A stretch of 40,969 bases of DNA from NCBI RefSeq assembly GCF_009834785.1, contig NZ_WUYX01000047.1, positions 1 through 40,969 of the forward strand, read 5' to 3'. Position 1 is the stretch's first letter. Each line of letters starts with the position of its first letter. Under the pieces are notes generated by a model. That model saw only the letters and a list, made by a program, of their open reading frames with translations. It ran no database searches and was not told the DNA's origin. This document shows, piece by piece, positions 7,674 through 16,366 of this stretch. The position numbers and the translations under genes were made by a program. Origin of the DNA: Natronorubrum halalkaliphilum (GTDB lineage Archaea; Halobacteriota; Halobacteria; Halobacteriales; Natrialbaceae).

Positions 7674-8437
7674 CACTCGAGGCGATAGACGTCCATCACG
7701 GCTACGGGACCGAAACGGTGTTCGAAGGCGTCTCGCTCTCGGTGTCGCCCGGCGAAGTCGTCGCAATCATCGGACCGTCCGGTGTCGGGAAATCCACGCT
7801 GCTCCGATTGCTCGCCCTCTTCGACGCGCCGAATCGGGGGTCGATCGAGTACGAGAACCAGGCCGTCTGGGACGTCTCGGAGCAGCGGCGGCTCGAGTAC
7901 CGCCGCCGAATTGGCATGGTCTTTCAGGAAGCGAGTCTCTTCGACGCGAGCGTCCGTCGCAACGCCGAATACGGGTTACGGGTTCGACGATCCTGGACCG
8001 ATCGCCTTCGGCACGAACTCTCGAGTCTGGTCGGGAAGACGAACGGGACGGGCGATGCCATCGACGCCCTCGAGACCGTCGGATTACGAGAGCAAGCCGA
8101 CCAAGACGCCTCGTCGCTCTCCGGCGGCGAGGCACAGCGAGTTGCGTTCGCCCGCGCTCTGGCTTACGAGCCGGATATTCTGCTTCTCGACGAACCGACA
8201 TCGGATCTCGATCCGCGAAATACGGCGGTTATCGAAGACGCAATTCTCGAGGCGAGACGTCGCGGAATCGGCGTCGTTATCGCAACGCACGACATGCATC
8301 AAGCTGAACGGATCGCCGATAGAGTCGCAGTTCTCCTCGGGAACGACATTATCGAGGTTGGAAATACCGAAACGGTCTTCGAAAATCCGACTGACGAACG
8401 CACCCGGAAATTTATCGAGGGCGAACTGATATACTGA
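7670..8437 (+). CDS. tupC: Tungstate ABC transporter ATP-binding protein
   Basis: This 255-residue ABC ATPase drives tungstate import. The Walker A is GPSGVGKST. The Q-loop lies in [10 protein letters not shown]. The signature is SLSGGEAQR, the Walker B with D-loop is [12 protein letters not shown], and the switch His is in ATHDMHQA. There is no C-terminal Mop/TOBE domain, unlike ModC or WtpC; that sensing function is found in the regulator that follows. Translation starts by ATGA overlap with tupB. Confidence 0.92.
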   Translation: MTLEAIDVHHGYGTETVFEGVSLSVSPGEVVAIIGPSGVGKSTLLRLLALFDAPNRGSIEYENQAVWDVSEQRRLEYRRRIGMVFQEASLFDASVRRNAEYGLRVRRSWTDRLRHELSSLVGKTNGTGDAIDALETVGLREQADQDASSLSGGEAQRVAFARALAYEPDILLLDEPTSDLDPRNTAVIEDAILEARRRGIGVVIATHDMHQAERIADRVAVLLGNDIIEVGNTETVFENPTDERTRKFIEGELIY

Positions 8438-8490
8438 GGAACGATAGCTCATGTTCCATCTCCGTCGGTACCGAAGCGAGGTCCGCGATA

Positions 8491-9195
8491 ATGACGATTG
8501 AAAAGGAATACAGTACGAAACTCTCGGTCGATGGCATCACTATCGATCAGCGCGACATCGAAATGCTCGACGCGATCGACCAGTACGGTTCGATGCACAA
8601 AGCAGCCGATGCGCTGGGACGGTCGTATGCACGATTACAAAATCGCGTCGTCGAGATCGAAGACGCCGTGGGGACGATCACGGAGCGACAGCGAGGCGGG
8701 AGCGGTGGCGGCGGAACCAAACTGACGCAAACTGCCCGAGAGCTACGCCAGCAGTTCGACCGGCACGAAGCGGAACTCGACGGCGTTGCACAGGTAACGG
8801 AGTCCGTCTTTACGGGGACTGTCCGAGATCGATCCGGGGAACTTGCGACCGTCGATACTGACATCGGTTCGGTCCTCGCGCTGGTTCCCGACGGGGCGAC
8901 CGAAGCCCAAATTACCGTTCGCTCCGACGCAGTCGTCTTGACCGACCCGGACGAAGCGCCGCAAACGGACGGAACGAGTTTACGGAATCAATTTACTGGT
9001 ACCGTAGACGGAATCGAACCCGGTGACGCGGTCGTGAGAGTATCTGTTCAACTCGGAGCGGACAGTACGATTCAGGCGCTGATCACCAAAGCCAGTTCGG
9101 ATCGATTGGCGCTCGAGCCAGAGCGGACGATCACCGTCTCGTTCAAAGCAACGGCTGCCCGAGCGATCTCGATCGAGTCGGACCCTCTCGAGTAA
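8491..9195 (+). CDS. ModE-like regulator with C-terminal Mop (TOBE) domains
   Basis: This 234-residue protein has an N-terminal ModE/LysR-type winged helix (residues about 15-75) with DAIDQYGSMHKAADALGRSY, the ModE helix-turn-helix. A linker follows, including GGSGGGGTKLT. The C-terminal half has two Mop-like segments that bind molybdate or tungstate: one from about residue 108 (FTGTVRDR to TVRSDAVVL) and one from about 168 (NQFTGTVDG, then ALITKASSDRLAL and VSFKATAARA). It probably senses tungstate or molybdate and controls tupABC (inference from context). The gene starts 53 bases after tupC on the same strand and may be in the same transcript. A small inverted repeat, GGAAC (8438-8442) and GTTCC (8453-8457), lies in that gap. 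Confidence 0.85.
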   Translation: MTIEKEYSTKLSVDGITIDQRDIEMLDAIDQYGSMHKAADALGRSYARLQNRVVEIEDAVGTITERQRGGSGGGGTKLTQTARELRQQFDRHEAELDGVAQVTESVFTGTVRDRSGELATVDTDIGSVLALVPDGATEAQITVRSDAVVLTDPDEAPQTDGTSLRNQFTGTVDGIEPGDAVVRVSVQLGADSTIQALITKASSDRLALEPERTITVSFKATAARAISIESDPLE

Positions 9196-9461
9196 GCGGC
9201 GGTACCCGTACTGATTGATGCTGAAATCGTGCTTTCCCAACGCGTGGTCCCAGTAACGGATCCGCAGTCGATCAGCTCGCGCTCGGACAGCCGTTCTCCA
9301 GACTGCGGTGGCACACGGAATGTCGAGGGTATTGGACACCGATTTGACGAACCGATAGAAGCGCAAGACGCCGTGGTTTTTGGCCAATGCGGCGAATCAC
9401 AACGGCCTGAGCGGCGGACATACGTTCATCTCCAGAAAATACGGGGCGGAAAAGCCGTGGG
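9196..9461. other. Non-coding region between the ModE-like gene and the tRNA-Glu scar
   Basis: No intact gene is visible. On the minus strand, two overlapping frames between about 9230 and 9400 give protein-like pieces (for example VLRFYRFVKSVSNTLD) with no stop-free continuation. They could be a decayed gene or chance. I cannot identify a parent family. Confidence 0.4.
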
Positions 9462-9483
9462 ATGCTCCGTCTGGGATTTGAAC
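9462..9483 (-). repeat. Duplicate of the tRNA-Glu 3' end (attachment-site-like)
   Basis: These 22 bases are identical to 9574-9595, which are the discriminator base, 3' acceptor strand and T-arm end of tRNA-Glu. The identity stops inside the T loop. The duplication lies 112 bases beyond the tRNA on its 3' side, as attL/attR copies do when an element integrates at a tRNA 3' end. Confidence 0.7.
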
Positions 9484-9537
9484 TACGCCCAGACGTGCTC
9501 GCTACGCTGCGCGCGTCTGGTCTAATTCAAATCCAGG
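9470..9537. repeat. Long hairpin between the duplicated tRNA ends
   Basis: GGATTTGAA (9474-9482) pairs with TTCAAATCC (9526-9534). Inside it CCAGACG (9489-9495) pairs with CGTCTGG (9514-9520). One arm overlaps the duplicated tRNA sequence, so the hairpin is built from a third, inverted copy of the T-arm. Confidence 0.65.
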
Positions 9538-9540
9538 ATC

Positions 9541-9577
9541 GCATTTTCGGCTCACGAGTTTGTTCGCCGAAAAATGC
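9541..9577 (-). terminator. Stem-loop directly after tRNA-Glu
   Basis: GCATTTTCGGC (9541-9551) pairs with GCCGAAAAATGC (9566-9577), with one unpaired A, around a 14-base loop. On the minus strand this lies exactly at the tRNA 3' end and includes a T-run, so it could terminate or help process the transcript. It may also belong to the integration-site architecture. Confidence 0.5.
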
Positions 9578-9595
9578 TCCGTCTGGGATTTGAAC
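9574..9595 (-). repeat. 3' end of tRNA-Glu, copy within the intact gene
   Basis: This is the intact-gene member of the 22-base direct repeat with 9462-9483. It covers the base after the acceptor stem, the 3' acceptor strand and part of the T arm. Confidence 0.7.
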
Positions 9596-9649
9596 CCAGG
9601 TCATCGGCTCGAAAGGCCGAAATGATTGGCCGGACTACACCAACGGAGC
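9576..9649 (-). tRNA. tRNA-Glu (anticodon UUC)
   Basis: The minus strand folds as a 74-base cloverleaf. Acceptor stem GCTCCGT pairs with ACGGAGC. The D arm contains GTGTAGTCCGGCCAATCAT. The anticodon stem TCGGC/GCCGA encloses loop CTTTCGA with anticodon TTC, which reads GAA. The T arm has CTGGG/CCCAG around TTCAAAT. CCA is not encoded (a single A follows). No intron is seen. A TTTTTACTA-like box about 30 bases upstream (minus strand, near 9678-9686) can serve as promoter. The 3' end is duplicated downstream. Confidence 0.97.
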
Positions 9650-10086
9650 GAGCGCATTAGCTGATTGCTGGGGCCTAGTAAAAAACGTTCCGTTCCGTGC
9701 CCGTAGTGGCACGCCCTCACGTGCTCAAATACTCGTCACGTTTCTACCGAGACTGCGGTCACAATCGCTCCCTGACGAGTTCGCCCCGATAACTGCGTTA
9801 CTCGACTGGTATCGTCGCTTCTGATGCTGCCCGACAGGGATCAATACGAAGTCGGTCGCGAATTTACGGCCGGTGACCAAACCACCGGATTACGGTGCCC
9901 AGCAACACGCAGTGGTTCTGCGGACGCCTCCGACCGCGATGGCCAGCAGCACGTCCGGCTTTCACATCGTCGTCCGGCAGTACGAATCTCACGACGCTCC
10001 GGCGCTCGCTGGCGCCGGGACAGAGCGACCGTCTCTCGAGTGCCGCCATCTCAATTCTTTTCATGCCGCGACACGACCCTTCCCGC
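9650..10086. other. Non-coding region between tRNA-Glu and the FAH-family gene
   Basis: No supported gene lies in these 437 bases. The first 40 bases include the likely tRNA promoter. Open frames on both strands lack family features and have Arg/Ser-rich, off-frame composition. The last 40 bases before 10087 hold a T-rich stretch (ATTCTTTTCAT) usable as a TATA element for the next gene. Confidence 0.5.
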
Positions 10087-10824
10087 ATGAAATACGTTCG
10101 ATTCCGCGACCCTGCCGGTGCCGTCCGCCGTGGCGAACTCGAAAGCGGTTCCGTCCACTTTGGCAACCAGAGTTTCGCACTCGAGAGCGACGAAATCGAT
10201 ATCCTTCCGCCCTGTGAGCCGTCGAAAATCGTCTGTATCGGACGCAACTACGCCGACCACGCGGACGAGATGGGCAACGACGTGCCGGACCGTCCGCTAT
10301 TGTTCCTGAAACCACCAAACGCGGTCGCGGCCCACGGCGACACCGTCACCGCGCCCGCGGGCAAAGAACGGATCGACCACGAGGCCGAACTGGGCGTCGT
10401 CATCGGCGAACAGTGTCGGCACGTGCCCGTCGCCGACGCGATGGACGTCGTCGAAGGCATTACCTGCGTCAACGACATCTCGAATCGAGACGATCAGCGC
10501 GAGGAACAGAACTGGATCCGCGGGAAAGCCTTCGACGGCGCTGCGCCGCTCGGCCCGGTGCTCGCCACGCCCGACGAAGTGCCCGAGGACGCGAGCGTCA
10601 GGTCGCGGGTCAACGGCGAACTGAAACAGGACGGCTCCCGCGAACAGCTCATCTTCCCCATTCCGGAACTGATCGCCGAGATTACGACCTACATGACCCT
10701 GGAGCCGGGTGACGTAATCGCAACCGGAACGCCGGAAGGCGTTGGACCACTCGAGGACGGCGACGAGGTCGAGATCGAAGTCGAAGGCGTTGGCACGCTC
10801 TCACACTCGATTCGACGACCCTGA
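10087..10824 (+). CDS. Fumarylacetoacetate hydrolase family protein
   Basis: This 245-residue protein has the FAH fold. The core begins IVCIGRNYADHADEMGN and continues PLLFLKPPNAV. The metal-binding Glu pair lies in HEAELGVVIG and the metal-binding Asp in CVNDISNRDDQ. KAFDGAAPLGP and the C-terminal GDVIATGTPEGVG are the usual family motifs. Members hydrolyse C-C bonds or isomerise or decarboxylate 2-oxo acids in aromatic catabolism; many are oxaloacetate decarboxylases or acylpyruvases (family knowledge). No catabolic cluster is adjacent, so the substrate is open. The ATG at 10087 is chosen because it starts the conserved MKYVRFRD; the frame upstream to 9895 lacks homologous features. Confidence 0.87.
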   Translation: MKYVRFRDPAGAVRRGELESGSVHFGNQSFALESDEIDILPPCEPSKIVCIGRNYADHADEMGNDVPDRPLLFLKPPNAVAAHGDTVTAPAGKERIDHEAELGVVIGEQCRHVPVADAMDVVEGITCVNDISNRDDQREEQNWIRGKAFDGAAPLGPVLATPDEVPEDASVRSRVNGELKQDGSREQLIFPIPELIAEITTYMTLEPGDVIATGTPEGVGPLEDGDEVEIEVEGVGTLSHSIRRP

Positions 10825-10888
10825 CGAGCACACGGACCGACCCGCGACGAGCCAAACCATTTTCGATCCCGTCGCACAAAGGGGGCGT

Positions 10889-11605
10889 ATGACTGTTCGT
10901 TTCGGTGCGGTGACCGTCGACTGGTTCGGTCTCGCGACGATCCGCCTCGAGGGCCAGACCGGGGTGGTCATCTACATGGACCCCGGCCCGGAGTCAGCCG
11001 GCGTCCTCGACGGCTACGACGCTCGCGACGGCGACCTCGTTCTGGTGAGCCACGGCGATCACTACGATCCCGACTCGATCCGGCGGGTCGCTCACGAGGA
11101 CGCCATCGTCGTCGTCCACGAGTCGATCGACGCCCGCGAGATTGATCACGCCGAAGAACAGCCCGAAGCCCTCCCCTACGAGGTCGAGCGCGTCCGCGCG
11201 GACGAGTCGTTCGTCCTCGGGCCGCTGGATCTGTTCACCACGCCCGCGTACAACGATCCTGCCGGCGCTCACGTCGACGAACGGGGCGATCCGTACCATT
11301 CGGAGGGAGACGGCTGTGGCTTCGCCGTCACCGTCGACGGCGTCTCAACGTTCTGGCCGGGCGATACCGACGTCCTCCCGTCCCACGAGCAGCTGGACGT
11401 CGATCTCTTCTGTCCGCCGATCGGCGGAACGTTCACGATGGATCGCCACGAAGCCGCCGCGCTAGCCGAGCGGATTCGGCCCGACCTCGTCCTCCCGGTC
11501 CACTACGATACTTTCGAATCGATCGAAACCGATGCGGACGCGTTCGTCGTCGACGTCGCGAATCGCGGTGTCCCGGTGGTACTCGACGAACGAGCCGTGA
11601 ACTAA
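10889..11605 (+). CDS. Metallo-beta-lactamase-fold hydrolase (UlaG-like)
   Basis: This 238-residue protein has a compact MBL fold. The metal site is SHGDHYD at about residues 54-60 (HxDHxD variant), with Asp in FWPGDTDVL and a final His in PVHYDTFE. DWFGLATIRL and IYMDPG at the start match the UlaG/L-ascorbate-6-phosphate lactonase-like or YcaQ-type MBL proteins common in archaea. The substrate is unknown. The start at 10889 follows a purine-rich GGGGG tract and lies 64 bases after the FAH gene on the same strand, so co-transcription is possible. Confidence 0.82.
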   Translation: MTVRFGAVTVDWFGLATIRLEGQTGVVIYMDPGPESAGVLDGYDARDGDLVLVSHGDHYDPDSIRRVAHEDAIVVVHESIDAREIDHAEEQPEALPYEVERVRADESFVLGPLDLFTTPAYNDPAGAHVDERGDPYHSEGDGCGFAVTVDGVSTFWPGDTDVLPSHEQLDVDLFCPPIGGTFTMDRHEAAALAERIRPDLVLPVHYDTFESIETDADAFVVDVANRGVPVVLDERAVN

Positions 11606-11683
11606 CCCGTCACGCCGTTCGAGAACACGTCGGGGATTCTAGAAGACCAAAGAGTTAGTGTCGTCCTCGTCGCCCCTTCGAGT

Positions 11684-12643
11684 ATGGGCGGAGACCGTCG
11701 CTCGAGTCGGGATTCCGGTGGGACGCTGTACTGTTCGAACTGTGGCACCGGTCTCGAGCCCTCGATGAACTACTGTCCGAACTGTGGCGCTCCGAGCGGC
11801 CAGACCGGGACGCAGTCCCAGACGCGACGCGACGTGAGCAGGGGACCGGGACCGGGGTCGACCGCGACCGCGTCGGGAACCAACGAGCTTCGGCCAGGGT
11901 CGAGTTCCGAAACCACCGATCGCGACGTCCTCGAGTATCGAATCGCGAACGCCTCGCGGGACGGGTGGGAACTCGAGCACGACTTCGGCGACCACGCCGT
12001 CATGGTCCGCCGGACGGTCGGCAGCGTCAACGAGCATCTGGCCGTCGCGGTACTCACCGTCTGGTTCACGATGGGGCTCGGCAACGCACTCTACGGAGCG
12101 TATCGGTATTTCGGCGACGCCGAGCGGATGGTGTTGCGAGCGGAGCAGACCGAGAACGGGGACGACGCCGAGAAGACGTCCGGCTCTCTCCTTCTCGGAC
12201 GGGCGACTGCAGCGGTCTGCTGGCTGACGGCCGCGATTATCGCGGCGATCGGCGTCCAGTTGGGCCCGCCGGCGGTGAGTTTCATCCTCTTCGCGCTCGC
12301 GTTCGTCTTCGCCGCCATGGGGGTGAGCGTGCTCCCGTCGGTGAGTCGCCGGCTCGCGAACCGTCACCCGGTAACGGCCAACGGACGAGTTCACTCGGTG
12401 GACGAACGTACCGTCGTCGCCTACGACAGGCCGTGTTCGGCCTGCGCCGATCCCGTCGGTCGCGGGGTCGAACGGACGTATCGGAAGGAGTTCTGCGTCC
12501 TCGGGATTCCCCTGACGGCCGCCGAGGGCCGTAACTACTACTGTCGGCAGTGTGCCAACGCTGCCCAGTCGTCATCGACCGAGCGGACTCACGGCGAGTC
12601 GGCGACGGCTCAGGACCGAGATCGCGAATCGGAACGTACCTGA
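11684..12643 (+). CDS. Zinc-ribbon membrane protein
   Basis: This 319-residue protein begins with a double-knuckle zinc ribbon (YCSNCGTGLEPSMNYCPNCG, residues about 16-35) and a Gly/Ser/Thr-rich linker. Next come a soluble segment (DGWELEHDFGDHAVMVRR) and a hydrophobic region. Two adjacent helices, AAVCWLTAAIIAAIGVQL and VSFILFALAFVFAAMGVSV, lie at about 178-220, with a weaker one near 120. A second cysteine set follows (CSACADP at about 246, then FCVLGIP and YYCRQC), which probably forms another zinc site. I know no function. Small-scale family resemblance is to haloarchaeal zinc-ribbon-plus-TM proteins. It converges on top6A with only 31 bases between. Confidence 0.75.
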   Translation: MGGDRRSSRDSGGTLYCSNCGTGLEPSMNYCPNCGAPSGQTGTQSQTRRDVSRGPGPGSTATASGTNELRPGSSSETTDRDVLEYRIANASRDGWELEHDFGDHAVMVRRTVGSVNEHLAVAVLTVWFTMGLGNALYGAYRYFGDAERMVLRAEQTENGDDAEKTSGSLLLGRATAAVCWLTAAIIAAIGVQLGPPAVSFILFALAFVFAAMGVSVLPSVSRRLANRHPVTANGRVHSVDERTVVAYDRPCSACADPVGRGVERTYRKEFCVLGIPLTAAEGRNYYCRQCANAAQSSSTERTHGESATAQDRDRESERT

Positions 12644-12674
12644 AACCGGCGCGTGCGTCCGAACGAAAGCGGCG

Positions 12675-13766
12675 TTACAGGATCCCCATCTCGTCGAGTC
12701 GCTCCGGCAGATACGTATCCGTCACGAAGTCCAGACCGCGTGCAGCGAGCGACTGCTGTTCGGACTTTTTCCCGATCTCGAGCTGTAACTCGATCTGTTC
12801 TTCCCAGTAGTCGGTCTGGAATCGCGGGTCTTCGAGTTCGCTCTCGAGGGCGTTGATGTCCGAGTCGCTGAGCGGATCGGTCGGGAGTTCGTACTCGACG
12901 ATATCGGCGGGCTGGATGCCGATGTACTTGGCTTCGGGTGTGGCGAGATACTCCGAGAGGTGGGCCGACTTGATCGAGCCGTAGGCGACGGACCCGTAGA
13001 TACGATAGGACCACGGGTCACCGTCGGCGAAGACCGTAACGGGGAGGTCGAGTTCGTCGTGAAGTCGTTTGGTGATGCGGCGGGTCGCCCGTGCGGGCTG
13101 GCCCTTCAGGTGGACGATGAGGGCGTTGTACTCCTCGTCGAACCCGTTCTCGACGAGTCGGTCGCGCATACCACCGGTCTCCACCGCGAGAATGAAGTCG
13201 GCGTCGTTGTCGAGGAACTCGATCGTGTCGGGGTTGTTCGGGATCTGGTATCCGCCTTCGCCGACGTCTTCCTGACAGTGGATTTCGCGTTCGCCGCGGC
13301 GAGTCTGTTCGCGCAGGTTGAGAGGGCCCATGATCGTCGCACCCGACTCCTCGGGGCGCATGTGGAAGTCCTCGCGAGTGACCCCAGAGACGATCTCTAA
13401 GTCCTCGATCATGCTGTTGGACTCGTCCTGATCGTTGAACTGGGCCTCGTTGTTGTCCCAACTCTCCGAGAGATAGTAGAGTTCACGCAGGGTCGACGAC
13501 CGGTCTTCGTCGAGTTGCTCGGCGAGGAACTCGATCGTGTAGACCGCCTTGAGGAGCTTTCGAGCACCCTTGACGGAGTTCGCGGAGCGAGTCGACTCCC
13601 GGTCGCCGTAGACCCAGACGTTCGAGTCCTCGTCGTACTCGATGTTGTTCTTGGTCCGCGTCGGCACGGACATGTGAGGGATCTCGCCCAGTTCGAACTG
13701 GTCGTAAAACTGCGCCGCGAGATCGATCAACTGTTCTCGTGCCTGCTGCTCGTTGTCTGCGCTCAT
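12675..13766 (-). CDS. top6A: DNA topoisomerase VI subunit A
   Basis: This 363-residue Spo11/Top6A protein is the DNA-cleaving subunit of the A2B2 type IIB topoisomerase. The winged-helix (CAP-like) domain contains [12 protein letters not shown], with the active-site tyrosine at Tyr97/98 (the second is expected by comparison with Spo11). The Toprim domain holds [11 protein letters not shown] (Glu) and [13 protein letters not shown] (the metal-binding DxD). It ends [11 protein letters not shown]. Length is normal for archaea. Its ATG overlaps the top6B stop as ATGA, so it is translated downstream of top6B in one operon. Confidence 0.96.
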   Translation of the reverse strand: MSADNEQQAREQLIDLAAQFYDQFELGEIPHMSVPTRTKNNIEYDEDSNVWVYGDRESTRSANSVKGARKLLKAVYTIEFLAEQLDEDRSSTLRELYYLSESWDNNEAQFNDQDESNSMIEDLEIVSGVTREDFHMRPEESGATIMGPLNLREQTRRGEREIHCQEDVGEGGYQIPNNPDTIEFLDNDADFILAVETGGMRDRLVENGFDEEYNALIVHLKGQPARATRRITKRLHDELDLPVTVFADGDPWSYRIYGSVAYGSIKSAHLSEYLATPEAKYIGIQPADIVEYELPTDPLSDSDINALESELEDPRFQTDYWEEQIELQLEIGKKSEQQSLAARGLDFVTDTYLPERLDEMGIL

Positions 13767-16261
13767 TGTTTCACTGTAAGTTTCTCGCTTTCGACACCCT
13801 TGACGTCGAGATCGAACTCGGCACCGTCGGCTACCTCGTACTCGAGGGCGGTTTCGTCGTTACTCGACACCTCGGGAGCCCACTTGATGAACCACTCGCC
13901 GTCCATCTCGACGACGGTCGCGTCGTCGGGGAGGCCAGTCGGTTCGGCGGTCACGATATCGGTAATCTCGAGCGATTCGTTCGTACTCGAGTTGTTTTCG
14001 ACGGTGACCGAGACGGCCTGGCCGTCGCCGTTTTCCTCGACGCCGCGCTCGACGAGCACGTTGTTCATAATCCGGGCGATGGCGTCGTCGATGTTCGGCT
14101 CCTCTCGGCCGGTCACCTCGGCAACCTTCTCGGCCATCTCGGGGAGTATCTTGCCCAGGACGTTCTGTTTCTTCCGACGCTGTTGCATCGAGCGGCGCTT
14201 GTTCAGATAGCTCTTGAGTTCGCGTGCGGCCTCCCGGATCGCGAGTTCGATCTCGTCTTCCATCTCCGGAACGTTCGCGACGGCGTCTTTCGACTCGCTG
14301 GTGAAGGGGACGTTCGTGGAGGCGACGTGGACCATGATGACGGCCGGTCCGTTCGGGAGACCGGAGCCGCCGGGCTGGTCGAGGCCGTAGTTTCGCCAGC
14401 CGATGGATTTGACCACGTCGGTCGTCGCACAGGCACCGCGCTGGTAGACCAGCGGGACGCGGTTTGCAAACCGCATGACGTCCGCGCTGCCCTCCGCGGG
14501 GAGGTCGCCGCCGTAGGCGATACCCGCCTCGACGATGAACGGGTCGCCGCCGTGGACCTCGGCGTCTCGCGTCGCGGAGGCGTAGAAGTCGGCGTCGAAC
14601 TCCTTCTCGAGGCCGGCCGAGATCAGGTCCTCGGTAATGGGGGCGAGACACCGCGTCGGCGGGGCCATGATGTCGGTCGCGCGCATCCCGTCGACGAGGT
14701 TGCTGGTGGCGTCACGGTCGTTGTTGAGTTCGCGAACGAGCGGCGGGTCGTCGGGAACGGTCGACATCACGCCCCAGACCGCGTCTACGACGTTCTCGCG
14801 AGCGGTGTCGCCGAACGTAATATCGTCGTACTCCTCGGTGAGATCCGCCGCTCGGTCGACGTACGCCTCGAGTTCCGTTCGGGTGAGTCGATGGCGGACG
14901 TTTTCCTCGGCCTCGCGTGCGTCCTCGAACTTGGCCGCGAACCGCTCGGCGAAGGCGTGGATGACCTCGTCGTCCTTGCGGGTGCTCGTCGCCTCGTCGG
15001 CGAGTTCGTAGAGGCCGGCGACGAGTCTCGAGACGTCGGGTTCGCTCGGGTTATCGTCGGTAGCGCTTGCGGCGTCGGCGTCGGCTTCGGTCTCGTCTTC
15101 GAGTTCGCGAGCGTCGATCAGCGCGAGCCAGACGGCCTCGACGGCGTTTTCTCGGACGGTGTCGCCGAACGTGGTGCCGTGGTCGTCCTCGACGGCATCG
15201 GCCGCCGAATCGACGACCTCGAGGAGTTCGTGGTGGGCGATCCGGTCGTGATCGTCGACCGCGTCGGCGATGGCGTCGGCGAAGGCGGCCGTCGCGTCGG
15301 CGCCCTTGTTCGACGTCGCGTTCGAGACGGCGGCGTGGAGATCGATATCCTCGCGACTCGCGGGCGGTCGCCAGCGCATCTCGCGACCGTAGTGGCGGTC
15401 GCGGAACTCGTCGATGACCGAATCGGCGGTCTTCTTGCCGACGCGGGTGAACTCTTCCTGGAGGAATCCGGAGACCGTCTGGGAGTCCGTCGCCGTCAGC
15501 ATCTTCATGACGGTCCCGAGTTCGACGCCGTGGGGGTGTGGACGGATCTCTTCGGTCTCTTCGGGCAACTGATCCGTCGCCCGCTCGAACTTGAAGTGTT
15601 CCTGCGGTTCGCGGAGTTCGAGGCGTGCGTGGGGGTTGACGACCGCCGTGTGCTTGATGTAGTCGTGAAGCTGGTTGCGCGCACGCATGTTCGCCTCCAT
15701 CTCGAGGACGATGCGCGTACCGTGAGGACGGTCCCACGAGGTGGTCTCTTCGACGCTGATCTCGGGTTCGTTATCGTCGGTGTCGACGATGAGTTCGAAG
15801 TACTCCGCCTCGCTCGCACCCTGGGTTCGACTCGTGATCTTGGCGGGTTTCCCGCTGGTGAGTTGGGCGTAGAGCACCGCGGCGGAGATCCCGATCCCCT
15901 GCTGACCGCGGGATTGTTCGCGCGCGTGGAAACGCGATCCGTACAGCAGTTTCCCGAAGACCTTGGGAAGCGTTTCTTTCGTCAGACCCGGCCCGTTGTC
16001 CTCGACGATCAGGCGATAGTAGTCGCCCGCCTCTTCGATTTCAACGTAGATGTCCGGGAGAATACCCGCTTCTTCGGCGGCGTCTAAGGCGTTGTCGACG
16101 GCTTCTTTGACCGCCGTAACGAGGCCTCGAGCACCGCTGTCGAAGCCGAGCATATGCTTGTTCTTCTCGAAGAACTCGGCGATCGAGATCGCTTGCTGGC
16201 TCTCTGCCAGCTCCTCGGCGATCCCGGCTTCCTCACCGAGTGTCGACTGGAACGACGTCAT
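13763..16261 (-). CDS. top6B: DNA topoisomerase VI subunit B, with an enlarged middle region
   Basis: This 832-residue GHKL ATPase subunit dimerises to drive strand passage. The Bergerat motifs are [20 protein letters not shown], and the lid [17 protein letters not shown]. The transducer domain follows, with the switch Lys probably in the [17 protein letters not shown] region. Sulfolobus Top6B has about 530 residues and Methanosarcina about 620. The extra length lies mainly at about residues 310-500, after the H2TH region, and contains a duplicated unit ([14 protein letters not shown] near 364, [14 protein letters not shown] near 480). The C-terminal extension is an immunoglobulin-like segment. 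The ATG at 16261 has a TATA element 21-31 bases upstream, so the transcript is nearly leaderless. Confidence 0.96.
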   Translation of the reverse strand: MTSFQSTLGEEAGIAEELAESQQAISIAEFFEKNKHMLGFDSGARGLVTAVKEAVDNALDAAEEAGILPDIYVEIEEAGDYYRLIVEDNGPGLTKETLPKVFGKLLYGSRFHAREQSRGQQGIGISAAVLYAQLTSGKPAKITSRTQGASEAEYFELIVDTDDNEPEISVEETTSWDRPHGTRIVLEMEANMRARNQLHDYIKHTAVVNPHARLELREPQEHFKFERATDQLPEETEEIRPHPHGVELGTVMKMLTATDSQTVSGFLQEEFTRVGKKTADSVIDEFRDRHYGREMRWRPPASREDIDLHAAVSNATSNKGADATAAFADAIADAVDDHDRIAHHELLEVVDSAADAVEDDHGTTFGDTVRENAVEAVWLALIDARELEDETEADADAASATDDNPSEPDVSRLVAGLYELADEATSTRKDDEVIHAFAERFAAKFEDAREAEENVRHRLTRTELEAYVDRAADLTEEYDDITFGDTARENVVDAVWGVMSTVPDDPPLVRELNNDRDATSNLVDGMRATDIMAPPTRCLAPITEDLISAGLEKEFDADFYASATRDAEVHGGDPFIVEAGIAYGGDLPAEGSADVMRFANRVPLVYQRGACATTDVVKSIGWRNYGLDQPGGSGLPNGPAVIMVHVASTNVPFTSESKDAVANVPEMEDEIELAIREAARELKSYLNKRRSMQQRRKKQNVLGKILPEMAEKVAEVTGREEPNIDDAIARIMNNVLVERGVEENGDGQAVSVTVENNSSTNESLEITDIVTAEPTGLPDDATVVEMDGEWFIKWAPEVSSNDETALEYEVADGAEFDLDVKGVESEKLTVKQ

Positions 16262-16281
16262 TGTCCCCCCATACTAACGGC

Positions 16282-16292
16282 GGGGCTAAAAG
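16282..16292 (-). promoter_or_regulatory. TATA-box candidate of the top6BA operon
   Basis: The minus strand reads CTTTTAGCCCC 21-31 bases before the ATG at 16261. This spacing predicts transcription starting at or just before the start codon. A GGGGGG tract lies between. Confidence 0.45.
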
Positions 16293-16366
16293 GTGTGCGT
16301 TACCGGAGTGAAAGTGAATGGGGTGTTCGGCGACCGTCGCACGGATCAGGTCGTCGTCGACGAGCC

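Noticed and set aside
13739-16087. A 782-residue open frame on the plus strand opposite top6B
   Set aside because: It is the antisense shadow of top6B. GC-rich third positions leave the complement open. Its composition has no family signatures, and top6B motifs on the other strand are clear.
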